From Trichinella spiralis (taxonomy: Eukaryota > Nematoda > Enoplea > Trichinellida > Trichinellidae), in assembly GCA_000181795.3 (NCBI GenBank), contig CM012953.1, forward strand, positions 5,831,824 through 5,895,823: a stretch of 64,000 nucleotides of DNA, in the 5' to 3' direction. Of the stretch, positions 49,384 through 62,529 are shown one piece after another; positions within the stretch are counted from its first letter, which is position 1; the number at the start of each line of letters is the position of its first letter. Under the pieces are notes generated by a model that saw only the letters and a list, made by a program, of their open reading frames with translations, was not told the origin of the DNA and searched no databases. Made by a program: the position numbers and the translations under genes.

Positions 49384-50876
49384 ATGAGTGACGATTTGCA
49401 AGCTAATTTGGATGATTATTTGGTGCAACTGCAACAGGTAAGCCGTTTAATATCAAATTGTTTTTTTAATTGTTACTTTTTCATTAGGTCGAAGCGGCTT
49501 TAGTAAGCGAACCAAACAACGAAGAGTTGGTGAAGTTGAAAGTCGATCTGGAGGAAGTGATTAATATCACGAAAGAGTTGATTCAATCAACAATGGGATT
49601 GCGTGAACCGCATGTCGACAACTCTGCTTCAGAAGAGCCTAAACCAGTAAAAGATTGGAAGGTAATGTGTTCAGCTCTCCGTTTATCTCCAAAGACACAC
49701 AATGCGATTTGAATACGAATTTGAATTGATGATTTTTGCTTGTTCAGATACTTCGTTTTGCCACATCGAATTTTGATTGAAAAGCGAGCGAATTTTGATA
49801 TGCATGCCATGTCAGGTATTTTTGTTCTTAAGAGCGTAACTTTTCCTACTTTTGCCCACTTGAGGCTATATAAGTATCGAACATCTGGAAATTACAAAAG
49901 TCATTGGTGATGAAGTGAGAAGATTCATTTTGTCGTTAACGATGATGTTGCAGTAGTACGGCATATCTTCTTTAACTCAGATTGAGAATGTTACGTACGG
50001 CATGCATTAAGCAACAATATGATATGATTGTAATTTGAGAAATATGAGAAACGTTGTCCATGTTAAAAAAATTTTTTTTTATTAGTCTTTAAGTCTTCAG
50101 AATTTGGTTTTAATTCATTATTTTGGAATATTCATTTGAAATTTTTCACTTGAATGAACGTTTTAATATTTTGTTTGTAATAGCTATACAATTTAGGTCG
50201 GTGATAAATGTATGGCTGTGTGGTCGAAAAATAATCAATTGTACGAAGCGGTTATTGATGGTATATCTGAGGGAAAGGCAGCGGTGACTTTTGTTGGTAA
50301 AATTTTTATATTGAGAAAAAATATTATTGAATAAATAACTGAAGCGTTGAATTTTAAGGCTACAATGTAACAGAAATCAACAAATTGCATTTGCTTCGTA
50401 TATGTGAAAACACCCAGCCGAAACGTTATCTTTGGGATTCAAAGCCCAAAGGGAAATCGTTATGGCAAGTGGAGAAGGAAAGACGACGCAAAAAAGCACA
50501 GAAGAAAGCACAACGACAAAAACAGTTGGAAGAGGAGAAGGAACTTGAAAAAATGAAATGGAAAGATTTCAGTTCGAAAGCAGTTTCGAAATCTTACAAA
50601 GTGAATACTTGATTGTGTTATTTTTAATTTTAAATTATTATTTATTGGTTGATTGGTGAATTGTTAGCTTTCAATGAGCATGTTGATTGTTTATTTGAAA
50701 AATGTTAACTGTGATTTTGTTTCAAGGGAGTGAAGAAAGAGTCGATTTTTGCGTCGCCAGATACAGAAAGTGGGCGTGTAGGTGTTGGAACGTGCGGTAT
50801 TTCTGGAAAGCCGATGACCAATTTTATTAGTCACGAGAAACTTGTGACAGGAAAAAGCAGTCAGTTGAGTTTGTAG
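49384..50876 (+). CDS. SMNDC1: Splicing factor SMNDC1 (SPF30), Tudor domain
   Basis: Spliceosome assembly factor that binds symmetrically dimethylated arginines through a Tudor domain. Exons: 49384-49437, 49488-49661, 50197-50296, 50359-50600, 50727-50876, giving 239 residues (human 238); phases agree. An N-terminal helical segment (MSDDLQANLDDYLVQLQQVE) is followed by the Tudor domain at about residues 77-125 (VGDKCMAVWSKNNQLYEAVI through GYNVTEINKLHLL), a lysine-rich region with a coiled-coil-like run, and a conserved C-terminus with SIFASPDTESGRVGVGTCG and GKPMT. The start is the first ATG of the conserved N-terminus. Confidence 0.96.
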
Positions 50877-53800
50877 CTTTTCTCATCGTCCAGCTGCAGC
50901 ATTCAGTTTTGTATTTTACATTATTTTGTTTCATTGTGTTCAATTTAAATTTCACGAAATTGTGAAGCAATTCCAAGAGCTGCTTTTTATACCATTTTCT
51001 CTGGCTAGTGTGAGAATGGAAATTATTGATAATAGTGCACTTTCATTATTATTTAATAGTGTATATGAGAAGGAAATTTCTTTGTGAGACTGTTTTCATG
51101 GCCGTTGTTGATATTGCTTATAAACAGAGAGAAAATTATTAATCAGTTTACTCACTCTGTATGGGTCAATTTATTGTATTAAATGTTTTGTAAGCGTATT
51201 GTTTTGCTGTTGATTGATTTTTAATTTTTTTTCTCGGCCGTGTCAGTTATGTCAGCATTATCCAAATTTTTGAAAATATAATGCGATTAAAAAAGAAGAA
51301 AGTTAAGGTACTTTTAAATTCGAAGTTATTCAATAGCGTTACGTTAGTAAATAAAAGTAACTTTTTTAACCACTGTAACCGTCAAACATTCGCTTCATCT
51401 TCATTGAATTCAAGCATTTATACATCCTGTTGAAGATTTGGCTTTAATTTCAAAATGTGAAGTGCAATAATTGCCTCTTTTTCTTACGCTTCGCTATGCA
51501 TCTCTCTTCAACATTTTTAATTGATGAAAGACTTTATTCTGTTAGAGTGTCTTCTTTTATGGTAATTTGCATTTGTTGAACTGTTGTTTATTAATGTTGT
51601 TTGTCTATTCGATGCTTTTCTACAATAAATCAACATCATTTACAAATCAAGCAAAGCAAATTTTAATAGTAAATACTGGAAAAATATGAGCATACTAATG
51701 ATATTATTGAAAGAACACTGCAAGCTGAGGAAAAGATCTAATAGTGGGAAACTAACTAATAAAACTGAAGGCGAAAGCATAGAGTTTTCCACTATAGGAA
51801 AGTTGAATGAAAATGTTTTAAATTTCCTGCTGAACACCAGTGTACTAAAAAATGTATAAATGATTTTTTGATTTACTGTAGTTGTTAAAAATCTAAACAT
51901 TCTTGATATTGCTTTCTGTTATTTTTATTTCATTTTCATTAATTCAAATTTATTATACAGTTCTCAGTTTGTTGCTAGTTTTATTATTCTTATCTTATCT
52001 TAGCAGAAATGTAGTTAGTGTAAATTTAATCACAATAAAACGACAGAAATATGAAAATTGAGTGGCTTAAAGTACCTATATGTAGTTTTTACTCTCAAAA
52101 TGCTGCGCATACTATTTTTGGGGGGGCATCAGTGCCAACAATCTGATACATTATTGTTGACAGAGAGAAATATGCTTGCATACATAAAATCAGAGTTTTT
52201 CATCTGTCTTTTTTGTTCTGCTGCATAATAAAAGCATATTCTAAAGTTATTATTAAGCTTTTTGGATTGTATGATATTATTATTATTATTATTTTATTGG
52301 TATGAAGTCATTGTGCATGCTACGAAGAACCATAACAGAATATTGCATGAAGCATGAAGAGAAGAAATTTGCACCGGTCGCATTGCAAAGCAGCTTATGA
52401 AGTTTGCCAGAAATGTTCTCATTGCAAGCATGGCTCTCTATTATATATTTGCTATGCAGAAATAAACTTTTATGCAATTTAAGTTTTTATAAAAATTGCA
52501 GAGATGCCATGCTTGAAATGCATCGTATGATCAATCGAAAAATCAAAACGTAATCTGATGATTAAATTGTTTGAAACTGCTTCAAATAAAGCAAATTTAG
52601 CTTTAATAGACATTATTGTGCTTTTCTGTACCATCATGCGATCGGTTTTTGCAGAACTTCAAAATACATTAATTTTAGTAGAAAACTAGAAATGTTGCTG
52701 TTTACATTATTCTAAACTGTCTTTCAAAAAATAAATTATTTTATTTCTTTATTAGAGCACTGCAATTCATCAAAGCAAATGATAACCTTAGCAGAAATTA
52801 TTGAAGTATAAGATAATATAATTATACTGAAATAAATATATTTTTATCAATCTTTTTTATTCATATGATTTTTAAAGTGTGCTATTTTTATTATTTGATT
52901 TTAAAAAAAGTATATTTTAAAAATTAGTTTCAGAGAATGGACAGCTTTGATATTATCAGTTATTAATTCTTGCCTCCAATATTAACCATGATTATCTATT
53001 CAAGGTCAGTTTTTAAAAATATGCAAAATGCGCCATAATAATGGTATTAAAATATTATCACAGTGCTATTTCTTACAGATGAATTTGTTGCATTAGTTTT
53101 ACTGTATCTTCTTCCCACTGAACATTAAAATGCAAATTAAAATAAAGTTTTTCTGCTTCAAAATAGCAAAACTGTCTTTATGATTTATGTTTATGTCCAT
53201 TCGATATAATAATTGCGTAGGTGGAAGGGTCGAAACGAGTCGGTGCGTACTAAGTAGAATAGCTGAGGCCAAGGACAGTCGTATTTACGAATAAATTTAC
53301 AAGGCTGCATGCAGATAAACGCTGACAAAAGTTGGTGGCTTTTTACGTTTGCTTTATGCTATTCAGTGTAGAAAATAATTTAAAATTTCAACCAATTACA
53401 ATTGCAATTTTGCTAACTAGTTGAATTCAATTTGTAGAGCGCTTAATGAAATTTTATTTCTATAAATATCTGTTGATTTTCTGCTACTGAGAAATTTAAG
53501 TAAATCATTACAAAGTGTTTTAATATTTTCATCAGTTGTAATCATTTTTTCAAATTTTGCATGATTATGTCATTATAAAGCTTTCAATAGTCCGTTCTAT
53601 AGCAAATTCTTTTGTAATTAATTGAACTTTTTTGGATGATAAGCATATTTTAGAAGAAAGAATTAAGATTCTATCAACATGCTGATTTAGCAGTTGATAA
53701 TATTGAAGAATGCAAGGCGCAGTACATTAAAAAAAACAAAAACAAAAAGTTGCTTGATATTTTAAATGCTCTTATAAATTAATAATTTCTCTAAAGTATT

Positions 53801-56535
53801 ATGTTCTCATTATAATATTTTAATTGCATTATTTATTGTATTTTATTAAGAAAACAGTAATTATCAACAGAACATATTAACAAACATATGGATAGATATT
53901 GATTTACTTTGGAAATCTTTTAATTCTGAAATAACAATAATTTAGCAGTAAGAAGCAACATGATTGTACTTATTGTAAAATGACTGGTATAATTTATATA
54001 TTATAGAAAGCGTGTTTTAATTAAAAATGAACTTAACAATATTAATATATTTAAAGAATTTTTTATAAATAATGTGATTCAGAAATAAAAGTAATATAAA
54101 ATTTTAAATTATACCGTTATTACATAATGCATTTTATGAAGCACGCCAGCATTTACTAATAAAAATCTAGTTTTTATCTCATTTATTAATACACATGACT
54201 AATAAATTTGAAAAATAATATCACTGCTTTTGTATTCGATATTTTAACGCTTCTAAATTTTATCTAACTATTAAAATCAGTAAAAATGGGCCATTACATT
54301 CTCAAAGATTTGGGTGCAGTGCATTCCTCTAAATTTATATGCAGTTTTGTTGCATTTTATAAATGCAGAATATGATAAGCCATATTTTAAGTAGAATGAA
54401 TGAAAATAATATCAACATTTTTATAAGTTTCTTCCATAATCAGCACCAGCTAACTAATAATTAATTATGAATTTGTTTTAAATTAAAAAGTGATATTTAA
54501 ACATTAAAAATCGATTATTCAGATATCAGAATGCCAATATTTATGCATATTAGTAATCGTTTATCAATTTCTAGTTAATTGTTCTTTCAACTTAATTTCA
54601 GAAATGAAGCATAAATAGAAAAAGTACAGATAATGTAGTAAAAGTTATTCATGCAATCTTTGTTAACATTCAATTAAAAGCATTTGATATTTTTTTATAA
54701 AAATAAGAGTTATACATTGAAAGTTATAAATTGAAATTATAACTGATTCTATATTGCAAATAAACGAGTCTTTAAATTATAGTTATTTTGTGCTTTCATT
54801 GAAAATTTTTTCATAAATTTAATGCATTCAGTGCTTTTGATAGAATTTTAGTTAAATCGATTTGGTTTTCAAAATGAAACAAATGATGCAGTTTCGGTGA
54901 AAAAGACATGCGCATTATGTCCAAATTTGAAAGCTGCTGAACAATGCTAATCATTATTAACTGGAAACATGCCCTTTAATTGCATTCCTGTATATTTCTC
55001 GCAAAAAGATATTTTAAATATTTTGTAAATTGAATGAAATAATTAAATTTTTATATAAAAATAAGTACCACAATAATAAAAATTGTTCATGCAAGATTAT
55101 TGTAGTAGTAATAATTATCAGTAGATTATAAAATTCAATTGCATCACTAGTGAGATTATTATTCAACAGATGCATCTTATCATTTTACAAGCAGAATTGT
55201 TTCAAAATAATGATGACATGAAGATTGATTTTTTGTAGGTAACAGGAAGCAGTGCAAATCAAGCAGTTTTATTTTTAAAATATTTCACTAAACCAAAACC
55301 TGATTTAAAATAATGAAAAAATCATCCGAAAACAAATTTTCAAGGAATTTCAATTTATGGTCTCTTTCGTTTCAGTCGTCGTATATAATAAAAACTTCCC
55401 ATTTTAAGCGAAACATTCTTTCTGAAATTCTACAAGTGAATGCAAAAAATTTCTCTAATCTCTACTGATAAATTAATAAGGTAAGTTTATTTTTCTGGAA
55501 GAAATGCAGCGTTTCAAAAATATGCAAATGTTCTTTATTTTTCCAATACTTTTCAAATGCTTGGCAAATATGACATTGTTAGAGTTGCGGCAATTCTGAA
55601 AGCTTATATATAGAGAAATGAATGTTTGCAAGGCCACAGTAATGTTGAAGGTCAGATTCCATATTAGCAATATTTATTCCCAGTCTGTTGAATGAATGGT
55701 TTGTAGAAAGTTGTGGTGGTTGTGGTGTTAAAATGGACAGTTGGTGAATTTTTATTAAAAAAAATCAATTATTCATAACATATCTGCACCATGGAGTACA
55801 GAAGTAGCAAGCATATTGATGTGTTCGGGATGTGATGGATGGATGATGATTGGTTGAAAATATTCATGAAGAGCTTGTTGTTTTTTTCCATATATGTTAT
55901 TTGTTGTACCAGTTACGTAATTTGGTAGCAGTAATGCATAACTGGATATTTTGGAACTTTCACCAATGATTGGTGAAACCGACCTTGAGCTTTTCTACTT
56001 GTGCTTGCCAGCCAGTGACAGTCACTTTGGGCAGGTTTGGTCGCGTTTTACAGGGCGCGTGATGGGCTAAAAATTTTCGACAGGTTCATCAAAGCGGGTC
56101 ACGGTACGCAAGCCTGAAAGGAAAACCGGCATCAAGCTGCAGGCTATTCGTCGCCTCGGGTATGCAGGCTTTTGTAGACCGGACTTTTGAGGACGGTATA
56201 TCGTCAGTGGATGGTAAAATTGTTCACCACGTGTGTCGACGTGTTCTGTTCTGCTTCCTTGGCGTGGCTTTTATTTTTTTTTGCATTCCACTTTTTTGCT
56301 CATTTTAATATTTTAATTTTAATATTGAAACGAGAAAAAATATCTTCAACGCGAAAATATTTTGCATTTGTTTTTAAGAAATACTGTATATTGGCGGCAA
56401 CTCTGACTGGACAACGGTCAGCAACGGTTCTGGTGACAGTTTCGACACTGACCCTGTTGATTTGTCATTGCTTTCGTTTGCCATTTGCCAACATCGTTGC
56501 CAACTCTGATCAGTCTACCAACTCGCCGAGTTGAA
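50877..56535. other. Long intergenic region upstream of the ecdysone receptor
   Basis: 5.7 kb, mostly AT-rich, without a supportable gene. An ATT microsatellite lies near 52278. 55980-56535 is clearly more GC-rich and directly precedes the ecdysone receptor start, so it is likely its promoter and 5' leader. A GC-richer island at about 53218-53285 is unexplained. Confidence 0.5.
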
Positions 56536-59500
56536 ATGGGCTCAATGGGCGTCACCTATCAAGAGTTGCCGCCTATGACTACGTGGGTAAATTCGGCGCA
56601 TCACCAGCATCAGGGCCATGCTCCATCCCAACCACCACCACCACCACCACATCAGACCATACAAGATCAGATACCACGTCCTGACATGCCCACAATGCCT
56701 TATCTCATTGCAGAGCAAACACCAGGTCAAGCTTATGAAATCGATGAGCATCGTAGCTGGTCTGCATGTACCATATCTCCTGAAGGTGAGAAAAGAAAAT
56801 TTTTTTTCTATTTTTCAACTTCAGCTAAACATTCTCTTTCCCTCTCATTTTTACATTCCACGTATTTATTTGTACGCTTATAAAATTTTCAAATTATCAT
56901 TTGCATTTTCCTATAATTTTTTAAATAACAAAATCAGCATTTTATGTTGTGATTTTCAACTTGTCTGCACTCGCATGCATTCCAATACAGGTTTTTGTTC
57001 TTTCTCTTTGAAATTATTAGCCTGTAAAATGAATACATTTTGCATAGAAAAAATTGCAAATCATTTTCAAGAGATGCTACAAAATTTATCAATATACCTG
57101 TGCAGTTTGCAAAATAGACTGTAAAATGACAACTGTACTTTAAAATTAAATGGCATTTGAAATAATTTTTTTAAACTTTCGTTGTTCATATATTTTTCTT
57201 TCAAAAATGTAAAATAATTATCATCATTCCGTTATAATAAATAATTATTATAAAAAATAATGACTCATTAATAAATATTAGAAATTTGAATGCTCATTCA
57301 TGTTTCTCATGTTTCATGTTGTTTAAAAATGTTCTAAATTATCATAAAAGCAATTATTATTGCTATTATTTAATTTGACGCTTATCTTCAATACTTGAGC
57401 AAACATCTTTAATACTAGTGTTTTTTGTACATATACGAGGAACAAAATTTTTAGGTGCTTCTTGAGATTACAGCATGCTAATTCTGAAATGGGAAACTTT
57501 TTAATTTTAATTAATGCTACTATTTTTTTGTTTGAAACAATAAATTATATGCACAAGGAAAGCAATATTTATAAGAAACAAAATTAATTAATATTCAGAT
57601 ATTATGAACAAAAGTTTTTGAAGTTAATGATTCACATATTTAGCATAAATGATAATAACTTTAAAATTGTTACTTAGTGTTGCCTCTTATTCAGGATGAA
57701 AGCATAAATTTTGAAACAGCTTTGTAAGTTTAATCAAGTAATTTGTTTGGACTTCAATTTTTATTAAAAAATATTTCCTGTTAAGCATATTCATATTAAC
57801 AGAGAAATAGATTCGACTGATAAATTCATTTGGAACTAGTTTCATAACTAATTTTTATCAGACATCATACTTCATGCTGCATACCATTACCTCTTTGTTA
57901 GTTAGATGGAATTGTTTTTCATTAAACGATACAAAAATTCTTTTTTTATACTTTTCAATATTTTGCTTCATATATTTATGAACATTTTGCATATTAATTT
58001 TAATATCTTTGCAAAAAGTGCTAAAACACGAATTCATGTTTTGTAAAGTTTATCATTTGAAATACTTCATTGTTTCATTTATTTCTGTATTACATAATTT
58101 TACATTTTTGACAATATTTCAATATAGCATTGTATGATATCTAAAAAAAGTGATCAAAACAGTTCACAACGGTAAATAGTTTTGAAGCATTTAATGTAGC
58201 ATGCTTAACAGATGGAAAATAAATCAATTATAAAATGTCATCTTTGAGTTAAATCAAGTGTAAATTGTTGCTACTTTATGATGACCTTGCCATGATGATG
58301 CAAAGTTTTTGCAAGTTCTACCTGAGGGATATGATCCATTGTTTGTGTAGTCGGTTGTTTTGATGCAGATTAGAATAGCAAAGACCTTGGCTTTGCAATA
58401 ACCACGTGAAATAGAGTTGCTTGAATTGTTTGACAATGAATCGTCAAGGTTGGCCAAGGGGTCGTTGCCGTTTTACAGGAGTGCTTGGTTTCCGGTGTGT
58501 ATGCGTATGCGTATGTGTATGTGTATGTGTTCACGTTCATCTTCATCAGTTCAGCTTTTAGCATGGACATTTTTACCATGCCCATTGTGACCTAATTAAA
58601 ACTTTTCTCAAGGTTGCACAATCACCAGCGTAATCATTTTCTCATGGACGCATGCTTGGCCTTCCGCCTTAAACATGAACAAAATTTCCATTGCTTCACA
58701 AGATCTATCCATCTGAAGATTCCAATACAGCAGTATTAATTTCGAATAAAACAGAAATAGTCATAAACAAGGAAAGAAAAAAGAAATCAATTTCACCTTC
58801 AATAATGATATTTTTGAATACAGTCAAATTTATTTATGCAGATAAATTGCATGAATTGATTCTAATTTAACTTTATTTGAAAATTAATAAAATAATATTT
58901 ATTTTAACATATACCTTTTTATTTTTATAAACATATTCAAAACAAACATGCAATAATGCAGTGCCATTTGAAATCGTTTTTAAGTTAATAGTTTTGAAAC
59001 AAAGTTTACTCAAAAAATTAATATATCATATTTTTCATAATTGCAAAAGGAATTTTACTCTATTATTTTTCATATACATTATTTAGTTATCAAATGCATT
59101 GCATTTTAGATGAATTAAATGATTTTTTAATTAAGGCCACGGTAACCCCAACCAAGGAATGTATCACACGAAAAATCCAATTATGGACCACTGGTTTGAA
59201 CCTGTGAGTGTGGGAACACTAAAAAATTCTCATCATTCTTCTTATTCGGCTACAACTTATCATCGAGCCGCACCTCCATACGTAGCTTCAGCACCGCCTG
59301 ATTCACGACTGAAAAAGCGATCCAGTAATTATCGGACCCATGGAAACGGTGCTGCCGGTACATCACCTGAAGAGCTTTGCCTAGTTTGCGGCGATAAAGC
59401 ATCTGGTTACCATTATAATGCCCTTACATGTGAGGGATGCAAAGGTAAGTTTAGTTTATGGGTTCTACGCAGCAAGGTATTAAATTAATAAACTTAATCA

Positions 59501-61825
59501 ACAATAATAAAATAAATCATAAAATAATATTATTGGTGTAAAATAAAACTTAATGTTTATTTTAAGGTTTCTTTAGAAGAAGCATTACAAGGAAAGCTTT
59601 ATATTATTGTAAATACGGTGGACATTGTGATATTGATATGTACATGCGTCGAAAATGTCAAGCATGTCGTCTACGGAAATGTCTCGATGTTGGAATGAGA
59701 CCTGAATGTAAATGTTTAAAATTTAAATTGAAAATTATTATTACCATTTTTGATTTAAGTGGTTATACCAGAAGAACAATGTCGTATGAAAAGAGAATCG
59801 AAAGGAAAATGCAAAGCTGGTTCCAAAGTGAATGAAGATGGAACAGTTAGCAGTCCTCCACAGGTAAAATAATTTTTTTCTTAGCAACAGTATTTATCAT
59901 AAAGATTATTTATTAATATCAGGTGACATCAACTGATTCATCGAGTCCTAATCCAACTTCAGCTAACAGTTTTTCACCTGAGCAAAGAGAATTACTGAAT
60001 CGAGTTCTTCTTTGTCAAGAACAATTCGACGTTCCTTCCAATGATGACCTCAGCAAGCTAACGGTGCTAAATGCATAATTTATTTTTTTCTTTTTCTTAA
60101 AAAAATATTTTTCAAGGTGCTATCAGATGAAAGCGGAGCATGTCAAGCAGCAAATTTTCAACATCTGGCAGAATTGACCATTTTGAATGTACAGCTTATA
60201 TATGAATTTATAAAACATTTGCCTGGCTTTGCAACACTTTTACCAGAAGATCAGAATTTGCTGATTAAAGTAGAACACGTTTTATTATGCAAAATGAGTT
60301 TTTTGTTTTGAAAAACATTAAACAATAATTTTTTTAGGCATGCACTACTGAAGTGCTGATGATGAAAACAGCCAGACGGTACGATATAAAATCAGACACC
60401 ATTGTATTGGGAAACAATGTTACAAACTGGGCCTACACTCGTCAGACGTATCGACAAGCAGGATGGGGTACAGCTACAGATCCAATATTTGAATTCGCAA
60501 AGTCGATGGCTAAATTGAAAGTTGATAATGCTGAGTTTGCACTTCTCACTGCCATCAGTGTGTTCTCAGGTAATACAAATTAATAATAATAATAATTTTT
60601 CATAATCTTAACAATATTAAAAAAATACATATTTTTTTCTTCTAAACACTTTGACACAGCTTTGTTATTTTGTTTACGTAAAATAAAATAAATTAATATT
60701 GATCTGCTAAAAATAAATCACTGCAATACTAATAATGACAACTGTTTTGTTTAAATTGATGCCACCTGGCTTAGCTGCATGTTTTACACTCTAGTTAAAA
60801 AAAGTGTTTTTTGCTAAGAACTGACTGTTGCTTCTAGACTGTTTTGTTTCTAGCCTATTTCATTTGCTGACTCGATTCAATTTTCACGTGGAAACTATTT
60901 TTAGAATTGCCACAAAATAATTACTATTTATAATGTTTTATGTATTTTATTTTTCATTTTCTACAGTCTTATGAAAATTGGAATTTTTAAATTAATTATT
61001 GTCATTGACAAATCGTTTAATGGAAAATTAATGCTATTCCTTTACATGATCATAGACTTTTATGTAACGTAAAGATGCATTTTTTTAATATATACATTAC
61101 GTAGCCAGTTAATGGTGTAAGTGTTTCATATTGTAGCAGTAGTGAATATGAAATGATTTTCATTTATTGAAAAAAAAGTTAAAGCATTTTAAAGTATTTG
61201 AAAAATTCTTCAACATTCAGATAGACAAGGTCTTCTGGAACCAAGGAAAGTTGAAGATATTCAAGAAGTATATACAAGCACGCTCCAGATTTACGTCGAC
61301 ATACAACGGCCAAAGATGCGCAACATGTTTGCTCGTCTGCTGATGAAGCTGACAGATTTACGTACGTTAGGATCTGAACATGCAGATAAGTTGTTCTCGT
61401 TGAAATTAGAAAACCCAACTCCCAGTGGGGTTGATCTAGATAGTGCGGTACCATTTGGCTTAACGAAAGCCGGTGTTGTCAAGTCGACCAGTCGAACATG
61501 CCGGAATCGGCAAACTGAGAACAGCAACGTTGGTGAAACGCTTCCAGCACCTGGTGGATATAGAATCCCGAACGTGAGAATAAAAGTTGAGCCATTGGAA
61601 AGACCAACTTCAGCTACACATGGTCCGCCGACGGATGCATCCGGTCGTTTTGCATTTTTTGAACAGCCAACTTCTCTCACCAACGGCGTCTATTTATCAC
61701 ATTCCACAGCTTCCAATGGTTTAGAGCCAGCTGAAGATTTGCTACACGAAGCGGTGACGTCAACATTGGGCTCTTTTTTCAAGCATGACCAACCAATAGC
61801 CACAGTTGACACGCGTTCGACATGA
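56536..61825 (+). CDS. EcR: Ecdysone receptor (nuclear receptor NR1H), atypical C-terminus
   Basis: Ligand-activated nuclear receptor for ecdysteroid-like hormones, expected to pair with USP/RXR. Exons: 56536-56785, 59136-59444, 59567-59707, 59760-59863, 59923-60063, 60117-60269, 60338-60569, 61221-61825, giving 644 residues; phases agree. The A/B region has a proline/histidine-rich part. The DNA-binding domain starts at [20 protein letters not shown], with P-box CEGCKG, and ends at CLDVGMRPE followed by VIPEEQC, typical of EcR. The ligand-binding domain has [34 protein letters not shown] and [20 protein letters not shown], matching helices of insect EcR. After LKLEN, where others continue into helix 12 (LPKFLEEIWD), the frame instead runs 130 residues through unrelated sequence with RIKVEP to the stop. 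Intron 1 is 2.35 kb; other N-terminal isoforms are possible. AATAAA is at 62127-62132. Confidence 0.95.
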
Positions 61826-62529
61826 AAATTACACTATAAAAAGGCAAATTATATTGCAAACAATAATATAAATATTTGAAATATTCACTTTGATGTATTT
61901 GTTAATCGTTGTTATTGCGTCATTGAAGCCATTAGAAATTGACACTGCTTGATTTAAAATTCCCGTTGTTAGTTTTTAATTTTTCTGTTTTCAAAATTAT
62001 ATTGTTCATTAGTTGTTTGCTTTTTTATTATATGTACTTTGTTTTTATTCAAACTGAACTTTTATATTACATTTTTCTTAGTTGAACAATCTTAATCGAA
62101 AATGTACGAAGTTAGACTTTTTTAACAATAAAATTTATTCCTTTCACTAAATTGTCAATTGTTTGATTTGGTTTATTTTAAAGTAATAAATAAATAACTT
62201 TTCAATGCAAAGTAGGCTTTTATTAATTAGACAGTCGTTAAAGAATGACTTTTATTTTTAAAATAAATCAAACGCAAATATATAGCCTTTTTTTGTATTC
62301 AATTTGAAATTAATATTTGATAGTCAATGTTTAAACCATTTATAAAGCTGTATTCTTTGGAGCACAGCGGTTAAATTATTGCGCAATATTCTTCTGCTTT
62401 GATTGTATAATTTAAAATAATTCCAACCAGAATAAAATTCAATATAACTTTATTATTTTCTGATTTCTTAAAAATTAAAAATTTCCGAGTAATAAATTTT
62501 TTTACAAAACATTTCATAATACTTTAAAT
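61826..62529. other. 3' intergenic region
   Basis: Contains the AATAAA at 62127-62132 for the ecdysone receptor; otherwise AT-rich. I searched it by eye for a missing helix-12 exon and found none. Confidence 0.6.

Noticed and set aside
56542-57124. Frames over the CCACCA tract in other phases and strands
   Set aside because: Produced by the proline/histidine repeat of ecdysone receptor exon 1; no splice or family support.
58254-58700. GC-richer patch in ecdysone receptor intron 1 with minus-strand frames and a GTATGT-type repeat
   Set aside because: Considered as an alternative first exon, but no ATG exon with a phase-1 donor or A/B-like sequence was found.
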